Positions 1 through 10,754 of a DNA stretch of 40,027 nucleotides are shown piece after piece. Made by a program: the position numbers and the translations under genes. Numbering within the stretch: position 1 is the stretch's first letter; each line of letters begins with the position of its first letter. Under the pieces are notes generated by a model, which worked only from the letters and a program-made list of their open reading frames with translations, was not told where the DNA came from and did no database searches. Origin of the DNA: JANSWP01 sp041941305 (GTDB lineage: Bacteria; Bacteroidota; Bacteroidia; Chitinophagales; Saprospiraceae); contig JBGTQJ010000077.1 of the NCBI GenBank assembly GCA_041941305.1, forward strand, positions 1 to 40,027, read 5' to 3'.

Positions 1-3000
1 GGTACTTACACCTTGACTGTAACGAGCTTATTGAATGGCTGTACTGCCGATGCCGATGCGGTAGTTAGTTCCAATACCAATGTCCCTGCTGCTTCTGCAA
101 ATGTCAGTGGACAAATTGATTGCGATAATGCAACCCTGACGCTGGATGGAAGTGGGTCTGCAGCAGGAACGAATATTTCCTACCAGTGGACAACGACGCT
201 TGGAAATATCGTGAGTGGTGCTAACACTTTGAATAACTGCGTTGTGGATGCTGCTGGTTTATATACTTTGACCGTAACAGATAGTGACAATGGTTGTACA
301 AATTCTGCCAATGTGACGGTGGCTGCGAATTTATCTCCGCCAACTGCCGAGGCTGGAGCTTCGGCACAAATTGATTGTAATAATGCCACAGTTTCATTAA
401 ATGGTGCTGGATCAAGCATTGGTGCAAACATTTCCTACCTCTGGACAACGATTGACGGAAACATTGTTTCTGGTGCCAATACCCTGACTCCAACTTGCGA
501 CCAACCCGGAACCTATGTTTTGGAAGTTTTGGATTCAGGGAATGGCTGTACGGCTACTGACGATGTCGTTGTGACTATTGACACCAATCTTCCGGCGGCC
601 AACGCCACTGTAAACGGACAAATTGACTGTAATGTAGCAACACTTACACTGGATGGTACTGGCTCTGCACTGGGAGCTTTAATTTCTTACAATTGGACAA
701 CTTCGAATGGAAATATCTTAAGTGGGGCGAATACGCTTAACAATTGTGTCGTAGATGCACCCGGACTTTATACTTTAAACGTAACAAATACAGCGACTGG
801 CTGCAGTTCCACAGCAGCAATAACTGTAAATGCAGATCTCACTGCTCCAACAGCGAGTGCTTCCGTAAATGGACAAATTGATTGCGACAATGCTTCTGTT
901 ACTTTAGACGGTTCTGCTTCTTCACAAGGCGCCAATATGACTTATTTGTGGACAACTACAGATGGAAATATTTCAGCAGGTGCCAATAGCATAAATGCGA
1001 CTGCAACTGCTGGAGGAACTTATAATTTATTAGTCACAGATACCAATAATGGTTGTACAGCTGAAACAAATGTTGTAGTAAATGCCAATTTGAATACACC
1101 ATCAGCTGTAGCTGGAGGAAATGTAACGATCAATTGCATAGTGCCTACTATCATGTTGAATGGGGCTGGTTCAAGTGTTGGGACAAACATTTCCTATCAA
1201 TGGACAACCATGGATGGCAACATTTCTGCTGGTGCGAATACTTTAACACCAAGCGTAGATGCAGGAGGTACTTATACTCTCGAAGTGCTCGACAATAGCA
1301 ATGGTTGTACTGCTACAGATGATGTGGTTGTTACTGCCGACATGGACACACCTGCTGCCAGTGCTGCTGTCAATGGACAAATAGATTGTATCAATCCAAG
1401 TTTAACTCTGGATGGCAGTGGTTCTGAAACTGGCGCAAATATTTCCTACCTCTGGACAACCCTGGATGGGAATATTGTTTCCGGGGCGAATACTTTAAAT
1501 AACTGTGCTATTGATGCTGGCGGAACTTATAATCTTTTGGTGACCGACTTGACCAATGGCTGCACTGCTGAAGCTAGTGTTGTGGCTAATTCTGACACCA
1601 ATACCCCAACTGCAAGTGCAACGGTCAATGGTCAATTGGATTGTTTGAACGCAAGCCTTGATTTAGACGGCTCTGCTTCTTCTCAGGGTGCCAATATTTC
1701 ATACCAATGGACGACTGTAGATGGAAACATCACAGCGGGAGCCAATAGCCAAATTGCGGCTTGCGATGCTACTGGAACTTATGTTTTAACTGTAACAGAT
1801 TCGAATAATGGTTGTACGGCAACTGCGAATATCACTGTAAATCAGGATTTGACCAATCCTACTGCTGAAGCAGGTATAAGTGCTACTCTGACTTGCGCCC
1901 TGCCCACAACTGTTTTAAATGGTGTAGGTTCTAGTTTAGGTGCCAATATTGCTTACTTATGGACAAGCTCTGACGGCAATATTACAGCAGGTGCGACTAC
2001 CTTGACCCCAACTGTGGGTGCTGCCGGAACATATACTTTGACAGTAACCAACAATAATAATGGCTGTACGGCCAGTGACCATGTGGTAGTAAATGCAGAT
2101 TTAGATTTGCCAACGGCAAATGCGGCCGCGAATGTGAATTTAGATTGTAATAATGCAACTGTGACTCTTGATGGCATTGGCTCCAGCACTGGTCCGATTT
2201 TCAGTTATCAATGGACAACAATTAATGGCAATATTGTTTCTGGTGCCAATACATTGAATAATTGTCTGGTTGATTTACATGGAGATTATACTTTGACCGT
2301 AACCAATACGACTACGGGTTGTACGGCAACTGCCAATGCAACAGTTATTTTGAATAATACTGCTCCAATTGCCAGTGCCATTGTCAATGGACAGATTGAT
2401 TGCGATAATTCAACATTAATCATTGATGGCTCTGCTTCTTCGCAAGGAGGAAACATTGTTTATATCTGGACAACTGTAAATGGAAATATTGTTTCGGGTA
2501 GTCACAATCACAGCCCAACCGTAGATGCCACCGGAACCTATGATCTTTTGATTACAGATAATGACAATGGTTGTACGGCTTCCACTTCTGTTGTTGTGAA
2601 TGCTGATTTGAATGCTCCAACGGCTGAAGCTGGAGTGAGTGTTCAGCTAGATTGCAATAATGCAACCATTTTGTTGAATGGAGCTGGTTCCAGCGTTGGA
2701 GCTAATATCTCTTATCTCTGGACAACTACTGATGGTAATATTTCCGCAGGTGCCACCACATTAACACCTACGGTAGATGCCGCTGGAACGTATACTTTGG
2801 AAGTTTCCAATTCCAGTAATGGTTGTGAAGCAACAGATGGTGTCGTCGTAACCATTGATACCAATCTTCCTGCTGCCAGTGCTGCTGTTTCTGGTCAAAT
2901 TGATTGTAATAATGCTTCTTTGACTTTGGATGGAACAGGGTCTGAAACAGGTGCCGGGATTCTTTATTTATGGACAAGTGTGAATGGAAATATTGTTTCG

Positions 3001-6000
3001 GGTGCCAATTCCTTGAACAACTGTATTGTAGATGCTCCTGGAAATTACACTTTGACTGTAACAAATACTGCCAATGGTTGTAGCAATTCAGCAAATGTCA
3101 ATGTAACGGCTGATACCAATGCACCTACAGCGAGTACTTCTGTAAATGGACAAATTGATTGTGATAATGTATCTGTAGGCCTTGATGGGAGCGCTTCTTC
3201 CCAAGGCGCAAATATGACTTACTTGTGGATAACAGCAGATGGAAATATTTCCGCAGGTGCAAATTCTATGAATGCAACCGCAGATGCTGGCGGAACCTAT
3301 ACTTTAACCGTGACCAATACAGGCAATGGTTGCACTGCGACTTCACAAGTAACGGTGATCTCAGATACCAATTTACCGATTGCTGAGGCAGGCGCAGGCG
3401 CACAACTGGATTGTTCAATTTCTTCCGCAGTGCTGAATGGGGCTGGTTCCAGTACTGGCGCAAATATTTCTTACCTCTGGACAACTACGGATGGTAATAT
3501 TTCCGCAGGTGCAAATTCTTTAACACCTACAGTTGATGCAGCTGGAACTTACACGCTGACCGTAAGTGATGCAGGTAATGGTTGTGAAAATTCAGATAAT
3601 GTCGTGGTGACCATCTCTACAGCTGTTCCAGGTGCAGTCGCCACAGTGAATGGAAATATTGATTGTAATAATGCTTCTGTATCCCTGGATGGAACGGGGT
3701 CAGAGACTGGAGCAGGCATACTGTATCTATGGACGACTACTGATGGTAATATTTTGAGTGGTGCCAATACCTTGAATAATTGCCTGGTAGATGCTGCCGG
3801 TACTTATACCTTGACCGTAACAAATTCCAATAATGGTTGTACCAATACTGCCAATGTCACTGTAAACGTCAACATGACTTTGCCAACTGCTTCGGGTTCT
3901 GTAAACGGACAAATTGATTGCAGCAATGCATCCTTAGTTATAGATGGATCAGCCTCTTCTCAGGGAGGAAACATTGTTTATGCCTGGACAACTGTAAATG
4001 GCAATATCATTTCAGGTAGTAATACCCATAGTCCTGCCGTAGATGCAGCTGGAATTTATACTTTGACGGTGACGGATAATGGAAATGGTTGTTCTGCCAC
4101 TATAAATGTAACCGTTAATGCTGACCTGAACCACCCGGCTGCTGAAGCGGGCTTATCTGCTCAAATTGATTGTAGCAATCTAACTATAAGTCTAAACGGA
4201 ACAGGTTCTAGTGCCGGGGCAAATATTTCTTATCTCTGGACAACAATTGATGGAAATATTACGGCTGGTGCAACAACCTTAACGCCTACTGTAAATGCTG
4301 GCGGTACGTACACTTTAACCGTTACAAATGATTCAAATGGTTGTACAGATAGTGATAATGTAACGGTGACCGTTTCGACAAATGTCCCTGCTGCCAGTGC
4401 TAATGTGAATGGACAACTCGATTGCCTCACTTCGATGTTGGTGCTGGATGGTACAGGTTCCGAAATTGGGACAAATATTTCTTATCTCTGGACAACCACC
4501 AATGGAAATATCATAAGTGGTGCATCTACGCTCAATAATTGTATGGTAGATGCCTCAGGAACATATACACTCACTGTCACGAATACAGCAACAGGATGCA
4601 GTGCATCAGCTATTGTAGTCGTGACGGAAGACATGAACGCTCCGTACGCCAACGCCTCTGTGAACGGTCAAATTGATTGTAATAACGTGGCTATCACTTT
4701 AAGTGGAAATGGCTCTTCACAGGGCGGAGGCATTCTTTATCTTTGGACAACGACCAATGGAAATATTCAAAGTGGCACCAATACTTTGAACAATTGTGTA
4801 GTGGATGCTGCAGGTACTTATCAATTACTGGTAACTGATACCAATAATGGTTGTACCAATTCGGCTAGTATTACTGTCAATTCTGATACCAACTTACCCA
4901 CGGCTAGCGCAAGTGTGAATGGACAAATTGATTGTGATAATGCCTCTGTGGTTATTGATGGTTCTGCTTCATCTCAGGGAGGAAATATTGTTTATGCCTG
5001 GACAACGGTAAATGGCAACATCATTTCAGGCATCAATACGCATAGCCCTACGGTAGATGCGGCTGGAGTTTATTCTTTGACTGTGACAGACAATGGAAAT
5101 GGTTGTTCTGCTACTACAAATGTGACCGTCAATGCTGATTTGAATACGCCAACTGCAGATGCCGGAATAGGTGCACAATTGGATTGTGATAATACCCTTG
5201 CTGTTTTGAATGGTTTGGGATCAAGTATCGGGGCGAATATTTCCTACCTCTGGACTACTTTTGATGGAAATATTGTAAGCGGAGAAACTACACTGACCCC
5301 AACAGTCAATGCCGGGGGTGCATATACCTTAACCGTAACAAATAACTCCAACGGCTGTACTGCATCTGACAATGTGGTGGTGACAGTCTCAACAGATGTC
5401 CCCGCTGCTTCTGCAAGTGTCAATGGACAAATTGACTGTCTCACTTCAAGTCTTACTTTGGATGGAAGCGGCTCTGAAACTGGCGCAAATATCATCTACC
5501 TCTGGACCACTCTGGATGGAAATATCGTTTCTGGAGCCAATACTTTAAATAATTGTATGGTAGATGCTGGTGGTACTTACACTTTGACGGTAACAAATAC
5601 TGCAACCGGATGTGTAGGGGTGGCTGGCATAATGGTCAATGCTGATACTAATTTGCCAATTGCTACTGCAAATGTGAACGGACAAATTGATTGTGATAAT
5701 GCCTCTGTGGTTATTGATGGTTCTGCTTCCTCTCAAGGAGCAAATATTTCTTACCTATGGACTACCATTGATGGAAATATCGTTTCTGGCGCCAATACCC
5801 ACAGCCCAATAGTAGATGCAAGTGGAACTTATACTTTGACGGTGACGGATGGTGGAAATGGTTGTTCTGCAAATACAAATGTGACCGTTTATGCTGATTT
5901 GAATGCTCCAACAGCTAATGCAGGAGCTGGTGTTCAACTAGATTGCGACCAAACCATAGCCATACTAAACGGAACAGGTTCCAGTGCTGGTGCAAATATT

Positions 6001-8170
6001 TCATATCTCTGGATTACTACTGATGGTAATATTGTAAATGGTGCAACCACACTGACTCCAACAGTGGACGCTGGCGGAACATATACTTTGACCGTAACCA
6101 ATAGCTCTAATGGTTGCACTGCATCTGACAATGTAGCGGTGACTGTTTCAACAGATGTACCTGCTGCTTCTGCAAGTGTCAATGGACAGATTGACTGTCT
6201 CACTTCAAGTCTTACTTTGGATGGAAGCGGCTCTGAAACTGGTGCAAATATCACCTACCTCTGGACTACGCTGGATGGAAATATCGTTTCTGGTGCCAAT
6301 ACTTTAAATAATTGTATGGTAGATGCTGGTGGTACTTACACTTTGACGGTAACAAATACTGCAACCGGCTGCGAAGGGGTGGCTGGCATAACAGTCAATG
6401 CTGATACAAATTTGCCAACTGCCAGTGCAAATGTGAACGGACAAATTGATTGTGATAATGCCTCTGTGGTTATTGATGGTTCTGCTTCTTCCCAAGGAGT
6501 AAACATTTCTTACCTATGGACAACAGCAGATGGAAATATCGTTTCTGGTGCCAATACGCACAGCCCAACAGTAGATGCAAGTGGAACTTACACTTTGACC
6601 GTAACTAATGGCGCAAATGCTTGTACAGCTTATACTTCTGTTGTTGTGAATGCTGACTTGAATGCTCCTCTTGCAAATGCAGGAAATATAGCCCAGCTAG
6701 ATTGTTTTAATCCCACAGCAATATTGAATGGAGCTGGCTCAAGCATTGGAACGAATTACACTTACTTATGGACAACGAACGATGGCAATATCATTTCTGG
6801 AGAGACAACGCTTATGCCTACTGTAAATGCTGCCGGTACTTATACTTTGACCGTTAGCAATACAAATAATGGTTGTACCAATTCTGATAATGTGCAAGTA
6901 ACGGAACATAGTGACCTCCCCGCTGCCGTAGCCGCCGCGAATGGACAGTTGGATTGTCTTAACTCAAGCCTGAATTTAAGTGGTGCAGGCTCGGCAACAG
7001 GTGCAGGTATTGAATATTTATGGACGACTAGCGACGGTAACATCCTTTCAGGAGCCAATACTTTAAATAATTGTATCGTAGATGCTCCTGGTACTTATAC
7101 CTTAACAGTGACCATTGCTGCAAGTGGTTGTTCAAATACTGCAAGTGCCACTGTAGCATCCAATATGAACTTGCCAAATGCCAGTGCTACAGTCAATGGA
7201 CAAATCGATTGCACCAATGAAATCGCCATTTTGGATGGTTCTGCTTCTTCTCAGGGGGCAACTATTTCCTACCAATGGACTACAATAGATGGCAATATCA
7301 TTTCGGGTGCCAATGCCATGATAGCTGAAGCAGATGCAGCAGGCACTTATACTTTGCTAGTAACAGACAACGAAAATGCTTGTACTTCCAGCACGAATGT
7401 GATTGTTGAAGAAAATTTGAGTACTCCAATTGCCAATGCAGGACAGCCTGCCCAATTGGATTGTGAGAATCCTTCAGTCACCTTAAATGGAACGGCTTCC
7501 TCTCAAGGTGCCAATTTCCAATACCAATGGGCTACGATAGATGGCAATATCGTTTCCGGTGCTAATACCTTAACGCCATTGGTAAACGCAGCAGGTACTT
7601 ATATTTTGACCATAATTGATGCCTCAAATGGTTGTTCCAATTACGACCAGGTGCAGGTCACTCAAAGTTTTGACTTTGTTTTGGCAATGGCTTCTGTAAA
7701 TGGGCAACTGGATTGTAATAATGCTACTTTGACACTAAATGGAACTGGTTCTGCCACAGGTGCAAATATCTCTTACCTCTGGACTACAAATGATGGAAAT
7801 ATTGTCAGTGGAGCAAATACTTTGAATGATTGTGTGATAGATGCTCCAGGTACTTATACTTTGACTGTCAGCAATAATGCGAATGGCTGTTCCAATTCGG
7901 CTGATGCATCTGTATCAGCAGATTTAGAAATACCAGAAGCACAAGCTACTGTAAACGGAATGATTGGCTGCTTTAATCAAACAGTTGTTTTAGATGGTAG
8001 TGGATCTTCTGTAGGCGATTGTTTTGAATACCTCTGGACGACCACTGATGGAAATATTGTGAGTGGAGAAACATCTATCACCGCTATTGCTGACCAGGCT
8101 GGCACTTATACTTTGACCGTCACCAATATGAGCATCGGTATGACTGCTCAAACAACACTTGTTGTTGATG
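1..8170 (+). repeat. Coding tandem repeat: 32 modules (~252 bp) in a three-module higher-order repeat
   Basis: Modules fall into three types. A has LNGxGSS and TLTPTV. B has LDGxGSETG-like turns and NTLNNC, giving a third cysteine. C has DGSASSQG and often NTHSPTV. Reading through gives B, A, B, C, then ABC repeated to the end, with one odd B/C hybrid at module 19 (nt about 4660-4880) and a drifted last module. The super-period is about 756-759 bp. Segments near 5340-5860 and 6099-6619 are almost identical at the nucleotide level with an offset of exactly 759 bp, which points to a recent duplication of a whole ABC unit. Confidence 0.85.
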
Positions 8171-10092
8171 AAATTCCAGGAATTGATATTGAATTAACAG
8201 ATCAACAAAATATAGATTGTTTTGGCAATGCCAATGGCTTGGCTTCTGTTACTGGAATAGGCGGAACACTGCCATACAGCTACCTATGGTCAAATGGAGC
8301 AACTTCCGCAACTATTTCAAATCTTCCTCAAGGTACTTACTCTGTAACGGTTACTGATGCCAACGGCTGTAAAAATGAACTAAGCCTAGTCATTTCACAG
8401 CCTGGAGATTTGATGGTGGATGTGAACATCACGCACGAATCTTCTACAAATGCAAATGACGGTTCTGCAACGCTCTTTGTTTCAGGGGGCACAGCACCTT
8501 ACCAATATCAATGGAGTAATGGAGCAACGACTTCAACTATAAACAACCTCGCACCTGGCAATTATTCTGTAACCGTCCTTGATGTCAATGGCTGTAGCAA
8601 GGTAATCGTCATCATCATCAATCCACATGGCTGCAACCATATTGATTTGGAGATTCAAAGCCAGGATGCAGATTGCGGCAATCCAAATGGCGGATCTGTA
8701 ACTGTAACAGCTATGGGTGGCGCTGGTGGTTATGATTTTGAATGGTCAAATGGTGCTACAAATTTTGTTTTGACTGGATTAAGTGCTGGAACTTATACCG
8801 TGACAGTAACTGACCAAAACGGCTGCACAGCTATCGGAACCATTGAAATAGCACAAACAGGTGACAATGAAGCACCTCAAATTAGCTTACAGGATATTAC
8901 AATTTATCTGGATGAAAATGGAAATGCCAGCTTTGACATAGATGATCTTGTGTTAAGTGTGACAGATGATTGTGGCGATGTAGAGATTGATATGGACACC
9001 GATTTTGATTGTGATGACATCGGGGAAAACATCGTCACCGTCACTGTCACCGACCAGGCGGGCAATGTCACCACTACAGAAGCCACTATTTCGGTGATTG
9101 ACAACTTTGCTCCAGAATTTGTATGTCCCGAAGATTTGGTGGTGAATAGTTGTGACGGTCCTGTTTATTATGAAATTCCGGGATTGAAAGACAATTGTGA
9201 TGACAACATTGATATGATTTTGATAGAAGGTTTGTGCCCAGGCTCAGTCTTTCCGGTAGGAACTACACAAGTCACTTATGCTGCAACAGATGATTCTGGC
9301 AATATCATGTCTTGTACTTTTGATGTGACTGTCCAATCCGATTTGGAATTGGAGGTTCAGATTCAAGAGCCGACATGCCATGATTTCTCAGATGCCTCTG
9401 CTACTGTAGATGCGCTCAATGGCAATATTGAAGCCTACAAAATATTGTGGACAGATCCGAACCATCAAACCACAGCTAAGGCTAGCAGTCTTGATCCAGG
9501 TAACTATACCGTGCTTGTAGTTGATGATAACAACTGTCTTGTTTCTGAAACCGTGACTATCCCTAATCCACCCGAATTACTGGTCACAGTAGATCAAATC
9601 CAGCAGCCAACCAACCAAAATTCTGGTGGTTCTATCTACATTAGTATTGTTGGTGGTAAGGCACCATATGAAATAGAATGGGTATTGGATGGCGATATAG
9701 TCATTATGAAAGAAGATTTGAAAAATGTACCAGCAGGCAATTATAATTGTATGGTCACAGACGCCAATGGTTGTACCTTCTGGCTTGATGAAATCATTCT
9801 TGGTTGGGAATTCCAGGATATTGAACTCGGCGACGAGGGTTTCCATACCAATGTCTTCCCTAGCCCAACGACTGGAAAAATCTTCCTCCAAATCTTTCAG
9901 GAAGAAGAAAGTCCAGTTTCTGTCACCATTTTCAATTTCATTGGACAGCAGGTCTTACACCGTGATGCACAAGTCATCGGTACTGCTGATTTCGAATTTG
10001 ACTTAACCGGATTACCTAGTGGGCAATATGTCGTTCGATTCAATATCAATGGCAAGATTGAGAACAAGAATTTTGTATTGACGAGCTGGTAG
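1..10092 (+). CDS. Giant secreted Ig/PKD-like repeat protein with SprB repeats and T9SS sorting domain (5' end outside window)
   Basis: The frame is open from base 1, so the true start lies upstream; 3363 residues are visible. Residues 1 to about 2720 are 32 tandem modules of roughly 84 residues, each with an I/L-D-C strand, an L/I-D/N-G-S/T-G/A-S turn, a SYLWTT strand, D/N-G-N-I and a final GTYTLTVT...NGC strand, as in PKD/Ig-like beta sandwiches. After these come three SprB-type repeats (nt about 8200-8870, with YxWSNGAT and GTYxVTVTDxNGC), an Ig-like segment and an HYR-like domain (nt about 8870-9340), and two more SprB-like repeats (9343-9800). The last ~80 residues (nt about 9840-10092) match the type A T9SS C-terminal domain: FPSPTTGK, a VTIFNFIGQQV strand, LPSGQYVV. 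The protein is therefore expected to cross the outer membrane by T9SS and be surface-anchored or released, as an adhesin or gliding-type filament. Architecture is clear; ligand and exact role are unknown. A weak hairpin terminator follows at 10189. Confidence 0.93.
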   Translation, partial: GTYTLTVTSLLNGCTADADAVVSSNTNVPAASANVSGQIDCDNATLTLDGSGSAAGTNISYQWTTTLGNIVSGANTLNNCVVDAAGLYTLTVTDSDNGCTNSANVTVAANLSPPTAEAGASAQIDCNNATVSLNGAGSSIGANISYLWTTIDGNIVSGANTLTPTCDQPGTYVLEVLDSGNGCTATDDVVVTIDTNLPAANATVNGQIDCNVATLTLDGTGSALGALISYNWTTSNGNILSGANTLNNCVVDAPGLYTLNVTNTATGCSSTAAITVNADLTAPTASASVNGQIDCDNASVTLDGSASSQGANMTYLWTTTDGNISAGANSINATATAGGTYNLLVTDTNNGCTAETNVVVNANLNTPSAVAGGNVTINCIVPTIMLNGAGSSVGTNISYQWTTMDGNISAGANTLTPSVDAGGTYTLEVLDNSNGCTATDDVVVTADMDTPAASAAVNGQIDCINPSLTLDGSGSETGANISYLWTTLDGNIVSGANTLNNCAIDAGGTYNLLVTDLTNGCTAEASVVANSDTNTPTASATVNGQLDCLNASLDLDGSASSQGANISYQWTTVDGNITAGANSQIAACDATGTYVLTVTDSNNGCTATANITVNQDLTNPTAEAGISATLTCALPTTVLNGVGSSLGANIAYLWTSSDGNITAGATTLTPTVGAAGTYTLTVTNNNNGCTASDHVVVNADLDLPTANAAANVNLDCNNATVTLDGIGSSTGPIFSYQWTTINGNIVSGANTLNNCLVDLHGDYTLTVTNTTTGCTATANATVILNNTAPIASAIVNGQIDCDNSTLIIDGSASSQGGNIVYIWTTVNGNIVSGSHNHSPTVDATGTYDLLITDNDNGCTASTSVVVNADLNAPTAEAGVSVQLDCNNATILLNGAGSSVGANISYLWTTTDGNISAGATTLTPTVDAAGTYTLEVSNSSNGCEATDGVVVTIDTNLPAASAAVSGQIDCNNASLTLDGTGSETGAGILYLWTSVNGNIVSGANSLNNCIVDAPGNYTLTVTNTANGCSNSANVNVTADTNAPTASTSVNGQIDCDNVSVGLDGSASSQGANMTYLWITADGNISAGANSMNATADAGGTYTLTVTNTGNGCTATSQVTVISDTNLPIAEAGAGAQLDCSISSAVLNGAGSSTGANISYLWTTTDGNISAGANSLTPTVDAAGTYTLTVSDAGNGCENSDNVVVTISTAVPGAVATVNGNIDCNNASVSLDGTGSETGAGILYLWTTTDGNILSGANTLNNCLVDAAGTYTLTVTNSNNGCTNTANVTVNVNMTLPTASGSVNGQIDCSNASLVIDGSASSQGGNIVYAWTTVNGNIISGSNTHSPAVDAAGIYTLTVTDNGNGCSATINVTVNADLNHPAAEAGLSAQIDCSNLTISLNGTGSSAGANISYLWTTIDGNITAGATTLTPTVNAGGTYTLTVTNDSNGCTDSDNVTVTVSTNVPAASANVNGQLDCLTSMLVLDGTGSEIGTNISYLWTTTNGNIISGASTLNNCMVDASGTYTLTVTNTATGCSASAIVVVTEDMNAPYANASVNGQIDCNNVAITLSGNGSSQGGGILYLWTTTNGNIQSGTNTLNNCVVDAAGTYQLLVTDTNNGCTNSASITVNSDTNLPTASASVNGQIDCDNASVVIDGSASSQGGNIVYAWTTVNGNIISGINTHSPTVDAAGVYSLTVTDNGNGCSATTNVTVNADLNTPTADAGIGAQLDCDNTLAVLNGLGSSIGANISYLWTTFDGNIVSGETTLTPTVNAGGAYTLTVTNNSNGCTASDNVVVTVSTDVPAASASVNGQIDCLTSSLTLDGSGSETGANIIYLWTTLDGNIVSGANTLNNCMVDAGGTYTLTVTNTATGCVGVAGIMVNADTNLPIATANVNGQIDCDNASVVIDGSASSQGANISYLWTTIDGNIVSGANTHSPIVDASGTYTLTVTDGGNGCSANTNVTVYADLNAPTANAGAGVQLDCDQTIAILNGTGSSAGANISYLWITTDGNIVNGATTLTPTVDAGGTYTLTVTNSSNGCTASDNVAVTVSTDVPAASASVNGQIDCLTSSLTLDGSGSETGANITYLWTTLDGNIVSGANTLNNCMVDAGGTYTLTVTNTATGCEGVAGITVNADTNLPTASANVNGQIDCDNASVVIDGSASSQGVNISYLWTTADGNIVSGANTHSPTVDASGTYTLTVTNGANACTAYTSVVVNADLNAPLANAGNIAQLDCFNPTAILNGAGSSIGTNYTYLWTTNDGNIISGETTLMPTVNAAGTYTLTVSNTNNGCTNSDNVQVTEHSDLPAAVAAANGQLDCLNSSLNLSGAGSATGAGIEYLWTTSDGNILSGANTLNNCIVDAPGTYTLTVTIAASGCSNTASATVASNMNLPNASATVNGQIDCTNEIAILDGSASSQGATISYQWTTIDGNIISGANAMIAEADAAGTYTLLVTDNENACTSSTNVIVEENLSTPIANAGQPAQLDCENPSVTLNGTASSQGANFQYQWATIDGNIVSGANTLTPLVNAAGTYILTIIDASNGCSNYDQVQVTQSFDFVLAMASVNGQLDCNNATLTLNGTGSATGANISYLWTTNDGNIVSGANTLNDCVIDAPGTYTLTVSNNANGCSNSADASVSADLEIPEAQATVNGMIGCFNQTVVLDGSGSSVGDCFEYLWTTTDGNIVSGETSITAIADQAGTYTLTVTNMSIGMTAQTTLVVDEIPGIDIELTDQQNIDCFGNANGLASVTGIGGTLPYSYLWSNGATSATISNLPQGTYSVTVTDANGCKNELSLVISQPGDLMVDVNITHESSTNANDGSATLFVSGGTAPYQYQWSNGATTSTINNLAPGNYSVTVLDVNGCSKVIVIIINPHGCNHIDLEIQSQDADCGNPNGGSVTVTAMGGAGGYDFEWSNGATNFVLTGLSAGTYTVTVTDQNGCTAIGTIEIAQTGDNEAPQISLQDITIYLDENGNASFDIDDLVLSVTDDCGDVEIDMDTDFDCDDIGENIVTVTVTDQAGNVTTTEATISVIDNFAPEFVCPEDLVVNSCDGPVYYEIPGLKDNCDDNIDMILIEGLCPGSVFPVGTTQVTYAATDDSGNIMSCTFDVTVQSDLELEVQIQEPTCHDFSDASATVDALNGNIEAYKILWTDPNHQTTAKASSLDPGNYTVLVVDDNNCLVSETVTIPNPPELLVTVDQIQQPTNQNSGGSIYISIVGGKAPYEIEWVLDGDIVIMKEDLKNVPAGNYNCMVTDANGCTFWLDEIILGWEFQDIELGDEGFHTNVFPSPTTGKIFLQIFQEEESPVSVTIFNFIGQQVLHRDAQVIGTADFEFDLTGLPSGQYVVRFNINGKIENKNFVLTSW

Positions 10093-10188
10093 ATTAGTAG
10101 GCAGTTTAGCAGTAGGCAGAGGGTGGTTATGGATTTCTGCTAACTGCCCACTGCATCCTGCAAACTGAATCGTGTTACTAAGGGGGTC

Positions 10189-10228
10189 TGCCTCATCCGA
10201 GTTTTCGGGTGGGGCAGTTTGGTTTTTA
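10189..10228 (+). terminator. Hairpin terminator after the giant repeat gene
   Basis: Arms TGCCTCATCC (10189-10198) and GGGTGGGGCA (10207-10216) pair over 10 positions with two G-U wobbles, followed by the T-rich stretch GTTTGGTTTTTA. The same hairpin recurs almost unchanged at 11942 after the next gene, so it is a reused terminator module. Confidence 0.6.
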
Positions 10229-10754
10229 GCTTTTCAACTTCCCAAACTTAAACCCAATATGCACATTCTGTGCGCCTTTGTTTTTTGTGAATCAAAAAAG
10301 TTCCTTCCTAGCTCAAACATGAATGCGGGAGGCTGTTTCAAAAGAACTTCAGAGTTGTATTTAATTTTTTTTTCCGAAAAGTGTGACCTTGAAAAAAAGC
10401 CTCGTCTTAAGTTCAAAAATTAATAAAATATAATTAATAAATATACATTGTGCGCTCACAGTTTTTCCTAAAAGAACAAACCTACACAAACAAACAAACA
10501 CTTCATTCGAACAAACTCAAACTATAGCAAAAACGTAATCCTTAAATAATTCCTATAAGGGAAGGCTAATATCCTTTAAGATAAAATTCAAAAACAAGAA
10601 TATTAAAAGACAGTCTTAGAAAGCAGCTATAGCTGTATTTCCATCTGGCTGTTTCAAATTTTAAACTGAACGAGTATCGTTGGTAATGTGCATGCTTTGC
10701 CAGGATACCGGCAATTTTCATTCATCATTAAATTCATCCAAAACAATTTTACTC
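10229..10754. other. AT-rich intergenic region, no convincing gene
   Basis: Short open frames here (10172-10423 on plus, 10234-10416 on minus) have no recognisable protein features and overlap the terminator or low-complexity A/T runs. A small palindrome CAGCTATAGCTG lies near 10623-10634. The stretch presumably carries the promoter of the OmpA gene, but I could not pick out a clear Bacteroidota -33/-7 pair. Confidence 0.4.

Noticed and set aside
180..7058. Many minus-strand open frames of 60-108 codons with similar sequences
   Set aside because: They recur with the module period of the giant repeat gene and are antisense shadows of its modules.
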